DNA of 23,863 nucleotides from JAJTHY01 sp964458795 (lineage in GTDB: Bacteria > Pseudomonadota > Alphaproteobacteria > Rickettsiales > Midichloriaceae). Within the stretch, counting starts at the first letter, position 1. Each line of letters begins with the position of its first letter. The stretch is from NCBI GenBank assembly GCA_964458795.1, contig CAYWJW010000023.1:1-23863 (forward strand), read 5' to 3'. Shown here piece by piece: positions 6,129 to 13,832 of this stretch. The position numbers were made by a program, and so were the translations under genes. The notes below the pieces were generated by a model that was not told where the DNA came from, did not search any database, and saw only the letters and a list, made by a program, of their open reading frames with translations.

Positions 6129-9100
6129 TTATTGATGGTAAGCGTCAGCAGGAGATGTAGGTTGTACAAGATTATCCGAACCTTCCTGTGAAGGCAGAGG
6201 ATTTTCTCTATCAAATGGTAAAGACGCAATAGTGCTACGACCATAGTAAGCTCCAGGCTCTGGAGTATACCCACCCGGACCTGCATACCCACCAACACTT
6301 GGAGATGAATAACCCCCCTCTGGGCCTGGGTAGCCTCCTGGACCCGCATAGCCCATTTTAGCTGCATTGTCATGCTGCTCTATGGTCTGATCTGAAGAAG
6401 GTATGTATAGCTTGCCGACTTCAGTTTTCCCAGATAATAGATCTGCTGCAGTGTTGCCATTATCATCTTTAATATCAGGGTTAGCACCGCGGCTTTTAAG
6501 GAAATCTACCACACTGAGGTTACCAGATTTTACTGCAAGGTGTAGACAAGTTTGCCCGCCATCAAAAGCTTTTTCATTGATAGATGGGTTTGTATTATTA
6601 AATAATCTTGTTATGAGTTCAGCAGTCTTACTTTCAGAAAAATGCTTCGAGTTTACGAGAAATTTAAATGAGCGAAAAAAGTCAGTAGCATCCTCCTTGT
6701 TTGTGCTGGAATCTACTGGGGGAGCGGATGGTTGGATATTGTGAGGAATCTTGTATTGCTGAGTCTCATGTGGTTGCTGAACAAATACAGTTTTCTCAAT
6801 AAATACAGGCTTTTCTATAACCATCACTTCTTTCTTAGGTTCTGGTATGACATCTGGCATCAATTTGGCGATAACCGTATTGAGGTTATTGGCTACTATG
6901 GCCACATCTGCTGCTGTTTCACCCTTGTCATCTTTAATATCTTTATTCGCGCCACGACTTGTAAGATAGTCTATTATTCCTGAGTGCCCGTACTTTGCTG
7001 CAAGGTGCAGGAACGTCTGCCCCCCCTCAAAGTGTTTGCCATTTATGTCTAGGTTCATGCGATTCAGTAATGCTTCGACCAAAGATACAGAACCGCTTTC
7101 AGAATAATGCTGCTTCATATCTAAAATGGATTTAAATTCCGATTTTGCTACCACTTTAACTTTACGATCTTCCAACATATTTTTAGCAAATGTTGCTTGC
7201 CCTCTCTCAATGGCTAGTTGCACTGGGTACTTACCGGTAACAGGATCCTTGCTATTAAGCACGTCAGAAGAACTTTTTGAACGCAAATAATCAGCAATAT
7301 CCGCAGAAGCATGATTAATTGCAAAAACAAAAGATTTCGAATCCACTTTGGCACCCATATTGCAAAGTTGAGTAACAATATTGTTTTGTCCTTTTTCAAC
7401 AGCTTCAAGTAGAGGTGCTTTGTTATTTCCCGGATTTACTTTATTGGGGCTGGCACCGTGTTGCAGTAATAGACTAACCATTTCCACATTATTGTTCTGG
7501 ATTGAGTAATGCAGAGGGATATTATAGTAGCTATCTTCAGCATCAGGGCTTATGCCAAATTTAATAATTGTATCGGCGTTTTCATACCAATTATTCTTTA
7601 CCGAATGATGGAGTAATTCTTTATTCTCTGGATCTCGTTCATTGAACGTAGCCCCAAGTTTATAGAACAGCTTCTCAGCACATTTGTAATGGTTGTTATA
7701 AAGTGCTTGGTACACCGTATTATCAAGATTCGGAACTTGGCTACAATCAGATCTCAACTGTATGTAAAACTCAATTACACTTTCAATTCCATTCTTTGCA
7801 GCTTTTGTGATGAAGTATGAAGTCAATATCTCGGGTTCATATTGTGCAATGACCTTTTTCAAAGAAGCTGGGCTTTCATATCTAATTATAGTTTTGGCAA
7901 TGCTACCATTCTCTCTATCAAGTGCATCATAAAGAGGTGACTTACCTTCATCGTTGCGTGTATGCACATCTGCGCCATTTTTTAAGAGTGTATTAACTTT
8001 TACTGAATCATCTAGTTTTACGGAGTTGTGTAGCAAAGAGTTGCCTTGCGCGTCTTTGAAATTCACATTACCATTCAGTGAGCAGATGTATTTGAACACA
8101 TCATTTTTGCCGGTAAGCGCGTAATAAACAGGTATGTTTCCCTGAGAGTCATATGAATTAATATCAACGCCATAATTTACAAGGAAACCTATAGAGTTTA
8201 TATGACCATACTCAGCCGCCTTATTGATTAATTCGGAGCCTTCAACGCTTACATCAAGCGTGGCTCCTTTATTGTCAAGCATATATGCTATGTCTACATG
8301 GCCCTTAATTAGCGCTCTTCCCATAGGCGAATATCCATATGCATCCAGCGAATTTTTGTCGATTACTTCTTTGCTTATTAAGCTTTCCACAGCATATGCA
8401 TTTCCATAGCTTGCCGCGATGTGAAGCAGCGTAGACTTAGTATTAGGGTTGAAAATTGTTAAGTCTGCATTGGCTTTAACCAATAAATCAAATAAGTCTT
8501 GCTTATGCAATGCTATGGAGTAACAAATCGCTGTGTTGCCACTTTCATCAACAGAGTTAAGTTGATTGCTTTTATCTAGCAAAATTCTAACAGCTTCTGT
8601 AACACCATTTTGCACAGCGGTGTGAAGTAATGTAGCCTTGGTAGTAGGATTGCAAGCATCTAAGTTTGCGCCGTTATCGACTAGTAACTTGAAGAGTTCT
8701 GGATCTGGCACCAATATATCGGGCTTAGTTGTATATGCAATTAATGAGTAGTGAGTGGGAACATTGCCCCCCTCATCAACAAAATTGATATCTGCTCCTT
8801 TTTTGATTAGGAATTCAATTGTATCCTTCTGCCTTTCTTTAACTGAATTATGCAGAAGTGTTGCATGTCCTTTCATGCCCATATCTAATACTGCGCCCTT
8901 TTCAAATAACGTGTTCGCGATCTTAACATCATGCGCTCTAAGTGCTAAGTATAGAGGGGTATATCCATCTTTATTGGCAAGGTTTATATTAGCTTTACGA
9001 GCCAGCAAATAGTTAATCAGATTTTCATCTTGATGCTTCACTGCAGCATGCATATATCCATACTTTTCGCTGTTAACATCTGATCCAAAAAACAGCCATA

Positions 9101-9140
9101 TTTTTGTGGTTACTGAATTATACCATCTACTTACACCCAT
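6129..9140 (-). CDS. large ankyrin-repeat protein with Gly/Pro/Tyr-rich C-terminal tail
   Basis: This 1003-residue protein is built almost wholly of ankyrin repeats from about residue 25 to 640. Examples are NKDGYTPLYLALRAHDVKIANTLFEKG and DAQGNSLLHNSVKLDDSVKVNTLLKNGADV (shown in parts). Two more complete modules follow at about 670-760 and 825-915. They are related to each other (GGQTFLHLAAKYGHSG and GGQTCLHLAVKSGNLS, then SRGAN.DIKDD.G.TAAD). A Pro-rich linker joins them and carries PSAPP at 804-808. After about residue 929 comes a Gly/Pro/Tyr tail (GYAGPGGYPGPEGGY, repeated in part). There is no signal peptide and no transmembrane span. Ankyrin proteins bind other proteins, and in intracellular bacteria many are secreted effectors; that role is inference. 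The start has a strong AAGGAG seven bases upstream. Confidence 0.93.
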   Translation of the reverse strand: MGVSRWYNSVTTKIWLFFGSDVNSEKYGYMHAAVKHQDENLINYLLARKANINLANKDGYTPLYLALRAHDVKIANTLFEKGAVLDMGMKGHATLLHNSVKERQKDTIEFLIKKGADINFVDEGGNVPTHYSLIAYTTKPDILVPDPELFKLLVDNGANLDACNPTTKATLLHTAVQNGVTEAVRILLDKSNQLNSVDESGNTAICYSIALHKQDLFDLLVKANADLTIFNPNTKSTLLHIAASYGNAYAVESLISKEVIDKNSLDAYGYSPMGRALIKGHVDIAYMLDNKGATLDVSVEGSELINKAAEYGHINSIGFLVNYGVDINSYDSQGNIPVYYALTGKNDVFKYICSLNGNVNFKDAQGNSLLHNSVKLDDSVKVNTLLKNGADVHTRNDEGKSPLYDALDRENGSIAKTIIRYESPASLKKVIAQYEPEILTSYFITKAAKNGIESVIEFYIQLRSDCSQVPNLDNTVYQALYNNHYKCAEKLFYKLGATFNERDPENKELLHHSVKNNWYENADTIIKFGISPDAEDSYYNIPLHYSIQNNNVEMVSLLLQHGASPNKVNPGNNKAPLLEAVEKGQNNIVTQLCNMGAKVDSKSFVFAINHASADIADYLRSKSSSDVLNSKDPVTGKYPVQLAIERGQATFAKNMLEDRKVKVVAKSEFKSILDMKQHYSESGSVSLVEALLNRMNLDINGKHFEGGQTFLHLAAKYGHSGIIDYLTSRGANKDIKDDKGETAADVAIVANNLNTVIAKLMPDVIPEPKKEVMVIEKPVFIEKTVFVQQPHETQQYKIPHNIQPSAPPVDSSTNKEDATDFFRSFKFLVNSKHFSESKTAELITRLFNNTNPSINEKAFDGGQTCLHLAVKSGNLSVVDFLKSRGANPDIKDDNGNTAADLLSGKTEVGKLYIPSSDQTIEQHDNAAKMGYAGPGGYPGPEGGYSSPSVGGYAGPGGYTPEPGAYYGRSTIASLPFDRENPLPSQEGSDNLVQPTSPADAYHQ
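6238..6356 (-). repeat. Gly/Pro/Tyr low-complexity coding repeat in the ankyrin protein tail
   Basis: This part of the ankyrin gene encodes about residues 929-968. The unit GYAGPGGY occurs twice, with GYPGPEGGYSSPSVG between and TPEPGAYYG after. The segment is of low complexity and predicted to be disordered. Its DNA is visibly richer in G and C than the rest of the gene. Confidence 0.75.
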
Positions 9141-9307
9141 TTGTATACTCCTTAAAGTTCTGCAATATCATATCGCAAAACTTTTCTGAGTGCACGCAAT
9201 AAGTTAAAATTTTATTGTTAATTAAGTCTATGTAATTAAAGGATCAAATATTGAGCTTGGGAGATAGCAAAGTGCTGTCCTTCAAGAAAATCTTAACATT
9301 TCGAACA

Positions 9308-9336
9308 TTGACAAATATTAACCTATTATTCATAAT
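9308..9336 (+). promoter_or_regulatory. near-consensus sigma70 promoter for the 9364-11099 operon
   Basis: A perfect -35 TTGACA (9308-9313), a 17-base spacer and CATAAT (9331-9336, five of six). Transcription would start near 9343. It lies in the 223-base gap between the divergent ankyrin gene and this operon. Confidence 0.7.
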
Positions 9337-9363
9337 CCGAAAAACAACATTGAGTTTAATAGA

Positions 9364-10017
9364 GTGTGGGATAAAGAACAAATGAGGTATTTCGCCTGGG
9401 TGCGAATGCGCGAACTTTATAAAAAAAATATAGAGGGTGCTTCTCCTGAAGAAATAGAAAAAATAAAAGCTGAATATAAAGTAGCTAAGACTAAATTATA
9501 TAGGGAGCAATTTAAACAAGATTTCCCTAAATATGAAAAACAAATAGCGGATAATGAAGATTTAGCTCGTTTGGCACAAGAGAATATTAAAAAAGTTATA
9601 GCTCCCTTTTATCCTCCAATACAAAATGAGATGGAAACGCGTGAATCTAGATTAACTGAACCAGGAAAAGCAGTATTTGAATTGAAAAAGAATTTCTTTT
9701 TCTGTGCTACAGTATTAGCTTTAGGATCTTATGATTTAATCAAATATCTTTTTTACGAGACTCCGCCTTCTATACCTATAAATTTGTTAGGAATAGCAGT
9801 GTTGACATGGATTATGCACCAAAAACCTCCTAAAGATATAGACCAACCAAGCAATCCTAGAACTGCATATGATGAACTCTGGTATCCCATCACTCGTTCT
9901 TTCTCGGAACTTGTACAAGAAATGATAAACCATCCTACTAAATATCCGGCACGACAATACCCTAATTATAAAAACTTTATAAACAATAATGAAAATAATA
10001 CAGAGAGAAGTCACTAA
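9364..10017 (+). CDS. hypothetical protein, N-terminal helical region and two membrane segments
   Basis: I do not recognise this 217-residue protein. Residues ~10-95 are strongly charged and probably helical (EEIEKIKAEYKVAKTKLYREQF). Two hydrophobic segments follow, ~109-131 (NFFFCATVLALGSYDLIKYLF) and ~136-152 (IPINLLGIAVLTWIMHQ), then a polar Pro- and Asn-rich tail. There is no signal peptide. The start used is GTG at 9364; ATG at 9382 is equally possible, and neither has a good Shine-Dalgarno. It sits behind a near-consensus promoter. Its TAA shares one base with the ATG of the next gene (TAATG), so the two are translationally coupled and probably work together. Codons are very AT-rich. 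Next to the ankyrin gene, an effector or toxin-type role is possible but unproven. Confidence 0.7.
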   Translation: MWDKEQMRYFAWVRMRELYKKNIEGASPEEIEKIKAEYKVAKTKLYREQFKQDFPKYEKQIADNEDLARLAQENIKKVIAPFYPPIQNEMETRESRLTEPGKAVFELKKNFFFCATVLALGSYDLIKYLFYETPPSIPINLLGIAVLTWIMHQKPPKDIDQPSNPRTAYDELWYPITRSFSELVQEMINHPTKYPARQYPNYKNFINNNENNTERSH

Positions 10018-11099
10018 TGAAAGAACAAGAACGAAAAATTATGCATACAAGTTTCTTAGATGAAAATCTAGAGATCACCGAAGATAAATATGCTATATCA
10101 TATGTTAAGAAAGCTTATGCTTCAGCGGCTACTGATGAAGAAAGAATGGGTAAAGAACATGGTTTTTTGATTATACAAAAACCTGGGATAATTTATCGAG
10201 CCGATGTGGCGCAGCGTATCGGTGATAAGGCTTTTATTGTAAAAACTGGTCAAACGGAATTTGTCAGTTTAAAAAAATTTATAAAAGCCTCACATAAAAT
10301 AATATGGGGATCTAGCGATACTACTATACATCCAAAAGAGCATTTATATCATTGGACATGGCTAGTTGATAAAGCTAAAGCTGAAGAATTAGAAGAATCT
10401 ATAGAATTAGACTCAGGCCCCGAAGAAATAGCTGCTAAAACTCCTATTCTTTATAATCAATTGGGAGAATATAATGTATACAATCCTGGAGTCCTTACTG
10501 ATATATTAAAAACAGTGACTCAAATTGCAGTTGCTGTTAAAGGCTGTACTGTTTTAGGTAACTTAGGATATAAGGCAATTAATGATAGTCCGGAAACTGT
10601 AATAAGAAATGGGGGCTCAGTTATGTTTTATCGTGCCTTAGGTTTATATGGCGCTTATCATGCAGGTATTTTAGGTAGTACAGTAGCTGGATTAGGAGCT
10701 AAAGCCATAACTGATAGTCTATTTCCTACAGATCATCTTCCTAGATATCATAATTGTTCTACCTGGGCCTTAGAGAAGTTGCGCAAGTTGGATATTAAAG
10801 AAATAAATGAAACAATTACACCTACTCTTCTAGCATATATTTGTGATAGAGGGGCTCATATGGCAAGTTTGTATGTAGGTAATAATGAGGAAATCAAAAA
10901 AGCTTTAGAGTTCTATAATCGCGTATTAATACGTCCTAAGGTTCCTATTATAGCTAATTTAGAAGATTGTGCTCAAGATATTATATATCGTCAGGAAAAA
11001 GCTGCTGTACGTCAAGCATTAGTTGCTGTTACTGCTAATGTAATTCCACCGGCAGTAACTGAAATTGGGAAAACCACTACTAATTGCTTATCTTTATGA
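10017..11099 (+). CDS. hypothetical protein with NCSTWA motif
   Basis: I do not recognise this 360-residue protein. The N-terminal ~140 residues look globular and include a His-rich stretch HPKEHLYHWTWLVDK (about 105-119). A Gly/Ala-rich, mildly hydrophobic middle follows (about 160-232; LGLYGAYHAGILGSTVAGLGAKA). Then comes YHNCSTWALEKLRKLDI (Cys247), and a helical C-terminal part. The order, a His/Trp-containing strand first and an N-C-x-T-W/F-A helix start later, recalls circularly permuted papain-like (LRAT/YiiX-type) hydrolases. This is a loose resemblance only. The gene shares one base with the preceding gene, and a good intrinsic terminator follows 33 bases after the stop. It is probably the second and last gene of a two-gene operon. 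Confidence 0.7.
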   Translation: MKEQERKIMHTSFLDENLEITEDKYAISYVKKAYASAATDEERMGKEHGFLIIQKPGIIYRADVAQRIGDKAFIVKTGQTEFVSLKKFIKASHKIIWGSSDTTIHPKEHLYHWTWLVDKAKAEELEESIELDSGPEEIAAKTPILYNQLGEYNVYNPGVLTDILKTVTQIAVAVKGCTVLGNLGYKAINDSPETVIRNGGSVMFYRALGLYGAYHAGILGSTVAGLGAKAITDSLFPTDHLPRYHNCSTWALEKLRKLDIKEINETITPTLLAYICDRGAHMASLYVGNNEEIKKALEFYNRVLIRPKVPIIANLEDCAQDIIYRQEKAAVRQALVAVTANVIPPAVTEIGKTTTNCLSL

Positions 11100-11132
11100 A
11101 TCAGGAGCTTAGGTGGAATTCGCTTTGTATTG

Positions 11133-11163
11133 AGGTCCTATAGAGAATTTATAAGACCTTTTT
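11133..11163 (+). terminator. intrinsic terminator of the 9364-11099 operon
   Basis: AGGTCCTATA (11133-11142) pairs with TATAAGACCT (11150-11159) with one C/A mismatch, around a seven-base loop. Including the last stem base, the transcript continues TTTTTC. The position 33 bases after the stop fits a rho-independent terminator on the plus strand. Confidence 0.65.
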
Positions 11164-11365
11164 CTATGGATCTGCCGATCAAAGAACGCTCTGCTAGCAC
11201 TTCTTCTAAAGCCTTGCTACATGTAATATGTTGCTGTTTTTTGTTACAGATACTTCCGGTATAGTTGGTTGGCTGCTTGGTTGGCTATTACACAGGTCTA
11301 TTAAGTATCATGATGAGGTGAGCTTCGCAAAAATTTCAGTATTGGAAGAGACATAAAATGAGTAT

Positions 11366-12556
11366 TCATGACAGTATCTTATTAGCCACAAGCAACCCAA
11401 CAAGAGCAAGCAAGGTGAATATGGCCCCTACAAAGAAGGTAATTGATGATCCAAATTGATCCCACAATACTCCTGCAATAATGCTTGAAGCAAGAGCCGC
11501 AATTCCGCTTACAAAATAAAACACACCATAAGCTGTTCCCCGCAATTTGGAAGGTGTAGCATCTGTTACCATAGTTGCTAGTAACCCTTGAGTGAATGCC
11601 ATGTGCATTCCCCAAAGGCCTAGGCCTAGGCCAAGCATCCATACGTTATTGCTGAACCCCAATACTAGATCGGCAGCTAACAGAAAAGTTATGCCAATAA
11701 CCAAGATCCTCTTTCTGTTCATATTATCGGAGAGAATCCCTACGGGATAAGCTGCAAAGGCATAAATGATATTCATCACAACCATTACGAGTGGTACAAA
11801 TGTTATTGGAATTCCTATATCTTTAGCCTTCAAAATCAAGAATGCATCACTAAATCTTGCAAGAGTGAACGCGCCAGAGATAACAACTATTTGCCAGTAA
11901 GCAGGACCTACGTTAAAAATATCTCTAATTTTAAATTTATGCTTAGTTTGAGTATAGTGCCTGACTTTGGGTTCTTTTACGCCGATTGCGAGAGTAATGA
12001 CAGAAAGTATAGCTGGAACCACAGCTATCCAGAGTACAAGACGAATATTGCCGGACAGCGCGAGCATACCTGCGACCGCTAGCAATGGGCCTAAAAATGC
12101 TCCTACCGTATCTAGTGATTGGCGAAGACCAAAGCAAGTGCCTCGTATTTTGGGAGGAGCTATATCACCTATCATGGCATCGCGCGGAGCACCGCGTATT
12201 CCCTTGCCAATACGATCAAAGAAACGGGCGACTAATACTAAATGTATAGTATTAGCAATTGGGAAAAGAGGCTTGGTAAATGCAGCGATTCCATAACCTA
12301 TCATCGTGAGCAACTTGCGTTTGCGCAAGTAGTCACTGAGTGTGCCTGCAAATATCTTAACAATTAGAGAAGTAGATTCAGCTATCCCCTCAACTATGCC
12401 AACATAGGCCATACTAGCGCCTAGTGTTGAGACCATAAAAATTGGTAGCAAACTATGGATAAGTTCTGATGATGTATCCATAAACAAACTCACAAAACCT
12501 AAAGCCCATATACTACGGGGGATCTTTGAGAGCTTTTTAGTGGGGGTTTTGGTCAC
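11366..12556 (-). CDS. MFS transporter
   Basis: This 396-residue major facilitator superfamily protein has about 12 membrane segments. The motif-A region between segments 2 and 3 reads AGTLSDYLRKRKLL. The following part has the subgroup signature RFFDRIGKGIRGAPRDAMIGDIAPP, with LRQSLDTVGAFLGPL. The second half repeats motif A as VGILSDNMNRKRIL, and TPSKLRGTAYGVFYF appears near the end. The substrate cannot be told; relatives are annotated as drug or metabolite transporters of the inner membrane. The start is GTG, whose first base is the last base of the TAG of the TfoX-domain gene (TAGTG). Translation is therefore coupled to that gene. It converges on the 9364-11099 operon. Confidence 0.9.
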   Translation of the reverse strand: MTKTPTKKLSKIPRSIWALGFVSLFMDTSSELIHSLLPIFMVSTLGASMAYVGIVEGIAESTSLIVKIFAGTLSDYLRKRKLLTMIGYGIAAFTKPLFPIANTIHLVLVARFFDRIGKGIRGAPRDAMIGDIAPPKIRGTCFGLRQSLDTVGAFLGPLLAVAGMLALSGNIRLVLWIAVVPAILSVITLAIGVKEPKVRHYTQTKHKFKIRDIFNVGPAYWQIVVISGAFTLARFSDAFLILKAKDIGIPITFVPLVMVVMNIIYAFAAYPVGILSDNMNRKRILVIGITFLLAADLVLGFSNNVWMLGLGLGLWGMHMAFTQGLLATMVTDATPSKLRGTAYGVFYFVSGIAALASSIIAGVLWDQFGSSITFFVGAIFTLLALVGLLVANKILS

Positions 12557-12915
12557 TACGGTTGCTCTTTGGTTTTCTTTTTAGTACTCATTGCAGCAGT
12601 ATAAGCCATCTCCATCCACTTTTTTATCGTTTCTTGTTCTTCAAGGACTTCAGGTGGCACTTTCATATATGACATTCTTACCAGCTTGCCTTTGTTTTCA
12701 TAGGTGAATGGGGTTGATCCATAAGTTTCAAAAAGTATTATGGCATTCTCATCTGCCTTAAGATATAATTCGTTGTCAGCAATCAATGCAAACATCAGTC
12801 CGTCTTTATATATTCCAAAACTGCCAAACATTGGGCGTACAATTATATTTCCAAACTGCTCAAGTAAATCTTTTGTATAACTAACAAACTCGTTTTGATA
12901 TTCTTTTTTGTTCAT
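12556..12915 (-). CDS. TfoX/Sxy N-terminal domain protein
   Basis: This 119-residue protein consists of the TfoX N-terminal domain only. RPMFGSFGIYKDGLMFALIADNELYLKADENA is the conserved core (given here in part: MFGSFGIYKDGLMFALI), then PFTYENKGKLVRMSYMKVPPEVLEE and a Lys-rich tail. In gamma-proteobacteria TfoX/Sxy promotes competence gene expression. The N-terminal domain alone is widespread as a small protein of unknown function, so a competence role should not be assumed. The start is clear: AGGAG lies six bases before the ATG. It is the first gene of a pair with the MFS transporter and is divergent from the sugar operon. Confidence 0.88.
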   Translation of the reverse strand: MNKKEYQNEFVSYTKDLLEQFGNIIVRPMFGSFGIYKDGLMFALIADNELYLKADENAIILFETYGSTPFTYENKGKLVRMSYMKVPPEVLEEQETIKKWMEMAYTAAMSTKKKTKEQP

Positions 12916-13001
12916 GTGCTACTCCTGTTATATCACATTTTGTGCACTTCAATGATACGAAGATGTGACTTGCATGCGCACTGAAATATCAATAAAAGTT
13001 G

Positions 13002-13030
13002 TTGAAAGTGCTATATATTTATCTTACAAT
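13002..13030 (+). promoter_or_regulatory. predicted promoter of the CDP-sugar/polysaccharide operon
   Basis: TTGAAA (13002-13007), a 17-base spacer and TACAAT (13025-13030), each with a good consensus match. Transcription would start near 13037, 25 bases before the rfbF ATG. No other promoter is obvious downstream, since nearly every junction in the operon is overlapping. Confidence 0.6.
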
Positions 13031-13061
13031 GCCTTACTAAAATATATAGTTATTATTGCTT

Positions 13062-13832
13062 ATGAAAGTTATTATTTTAGCCGGTGGATTTGGTACCCGT
13101 ATTAGTGAGGAAACGGCAAAAAAGCCAAAGCCTATGGTCGAGATAGGAGGTAGGCCAATATTATGGCATATTATGAAGCACTATTCTACTTATGGCTTTC
13201 ACGAATTTGTAATCGCACTTGGATATAAGGCGGATTATGTAAAAAAATACTTCATGCGATATGCTGAGTGCGCTGGTAACCTTACGGTAGAAATAAAGAA
13301 CGGAAGGGGAGCAGTTACGCAACGTGAGCAAGAGGAGTGGGTTCTACACCTGGAAGACACTGGTTTTGATACAATGACTGGGGGACGGGTAAAAAAGGTT
13401 GGTAATTGGGTGGGAAATGAGCCCTTTATGGTGACCTACGGAGATGGGTTGAGCAATGTTGATGTTAAGAAGCTATTAGAATTCCATAAGTCTGCAGGAA
13501 AGCTTGCCACTATAACAGCCGTAAGGCCGCCTGCAAGATTTGGTGGGTTAATTCTAAATAGTAATGGTATGGTAGAAAACTTTTCAGAAAAGCCACAAGC
13601 TGGGGAGGGATGGATTAATGGCGGCTTCATGGTATTTGAGCCACAAGTCTTAGATATTATCTCAGGTAATGATAGTAGTCTAGAAAGTGAGCTACTGGAG
13701 TATTTGTCTAAAGAGAAGCAACTCGCGGCTTACTGCCATGATGGATTTTGGCAATGTATGGATACCCTACGGGACTTGAAATATCTAGAGGGTCTTTGGA
13801 ATTCGGGGGGCGCTCCATGGAAGAGTTGGTGA
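13062..13832 (+). CDS. rfbF: glucose-1-phosphate cytidylyltransferase
   Basis: This enzyme makes CDP-glucose from CTP and glucose-1-phosphate, the entry step to CDP-linked 6-deoxy and dideoxy sugars. The 256-residue protein shows the nucleotidyltransferase start KVIILAGGFGTRISEETAKKPKPM, the RfbF-typical EIGGRPILWHIMKHYS, FMVTYGDGLSNVD (metal-binding Asp of the YGDG loop), and INGGFMVFEP. It ends with the family's DGFWQCMDTLRD. An in-frame TTG at 13056 exists, but the ATG at 13062 begins exactly at the conserved N-terminus. The gene is first in the operon. Its 3' end overlaps rfbG by 16 bases. Confidence 0.95.
   Translation: MKVIILAGGFGTRISEETAKKPKPMVEIGGRPILWHIMKHYSTYGFHEFVIALGYKADYVKKYFMRYAECAGNLTVEIKNGRGAVTQREQEEWVLHLEDTGFDTMTGGRVKKVGNWVGNEPFMVTYGDGLSNVDVKKLLEFHKSAGKLATITAVRPPARFGGLILNSNGMVENFSEKPQAGEGWINGGFMVFEPQVLDIISGNDSSLESELLEYLSKEKQLAAYCHDGFWQCMDTLRDLKYLEGLWNSGGAPWKSW

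Noticed and set aside
6107..6373. 88-codon minus-strand frame within the end of the ankyrin gene
   Set aside because: It is an out-of-frame shadow of the Gly/Pro/Tyr repeat region.
11142..11285. Minus-strand open stretch reading like ...CSKALEEVLAERSLIGRSIEKGLINSL before a TAG
   Set aside because: It looks somewhat coding, but has no start codon between its flanking stops, overlaps the plus-strand terminator stem and matches no family I know. It could be a gene remnant, but I cannot support it.
13748..13816. N-terminal extension of RfbG inside rfbF
   Set aside because: The extra residues encode nothing conserved and come from the rfbF 3' end in another frame; ATG 13817 gives the family-standard start.
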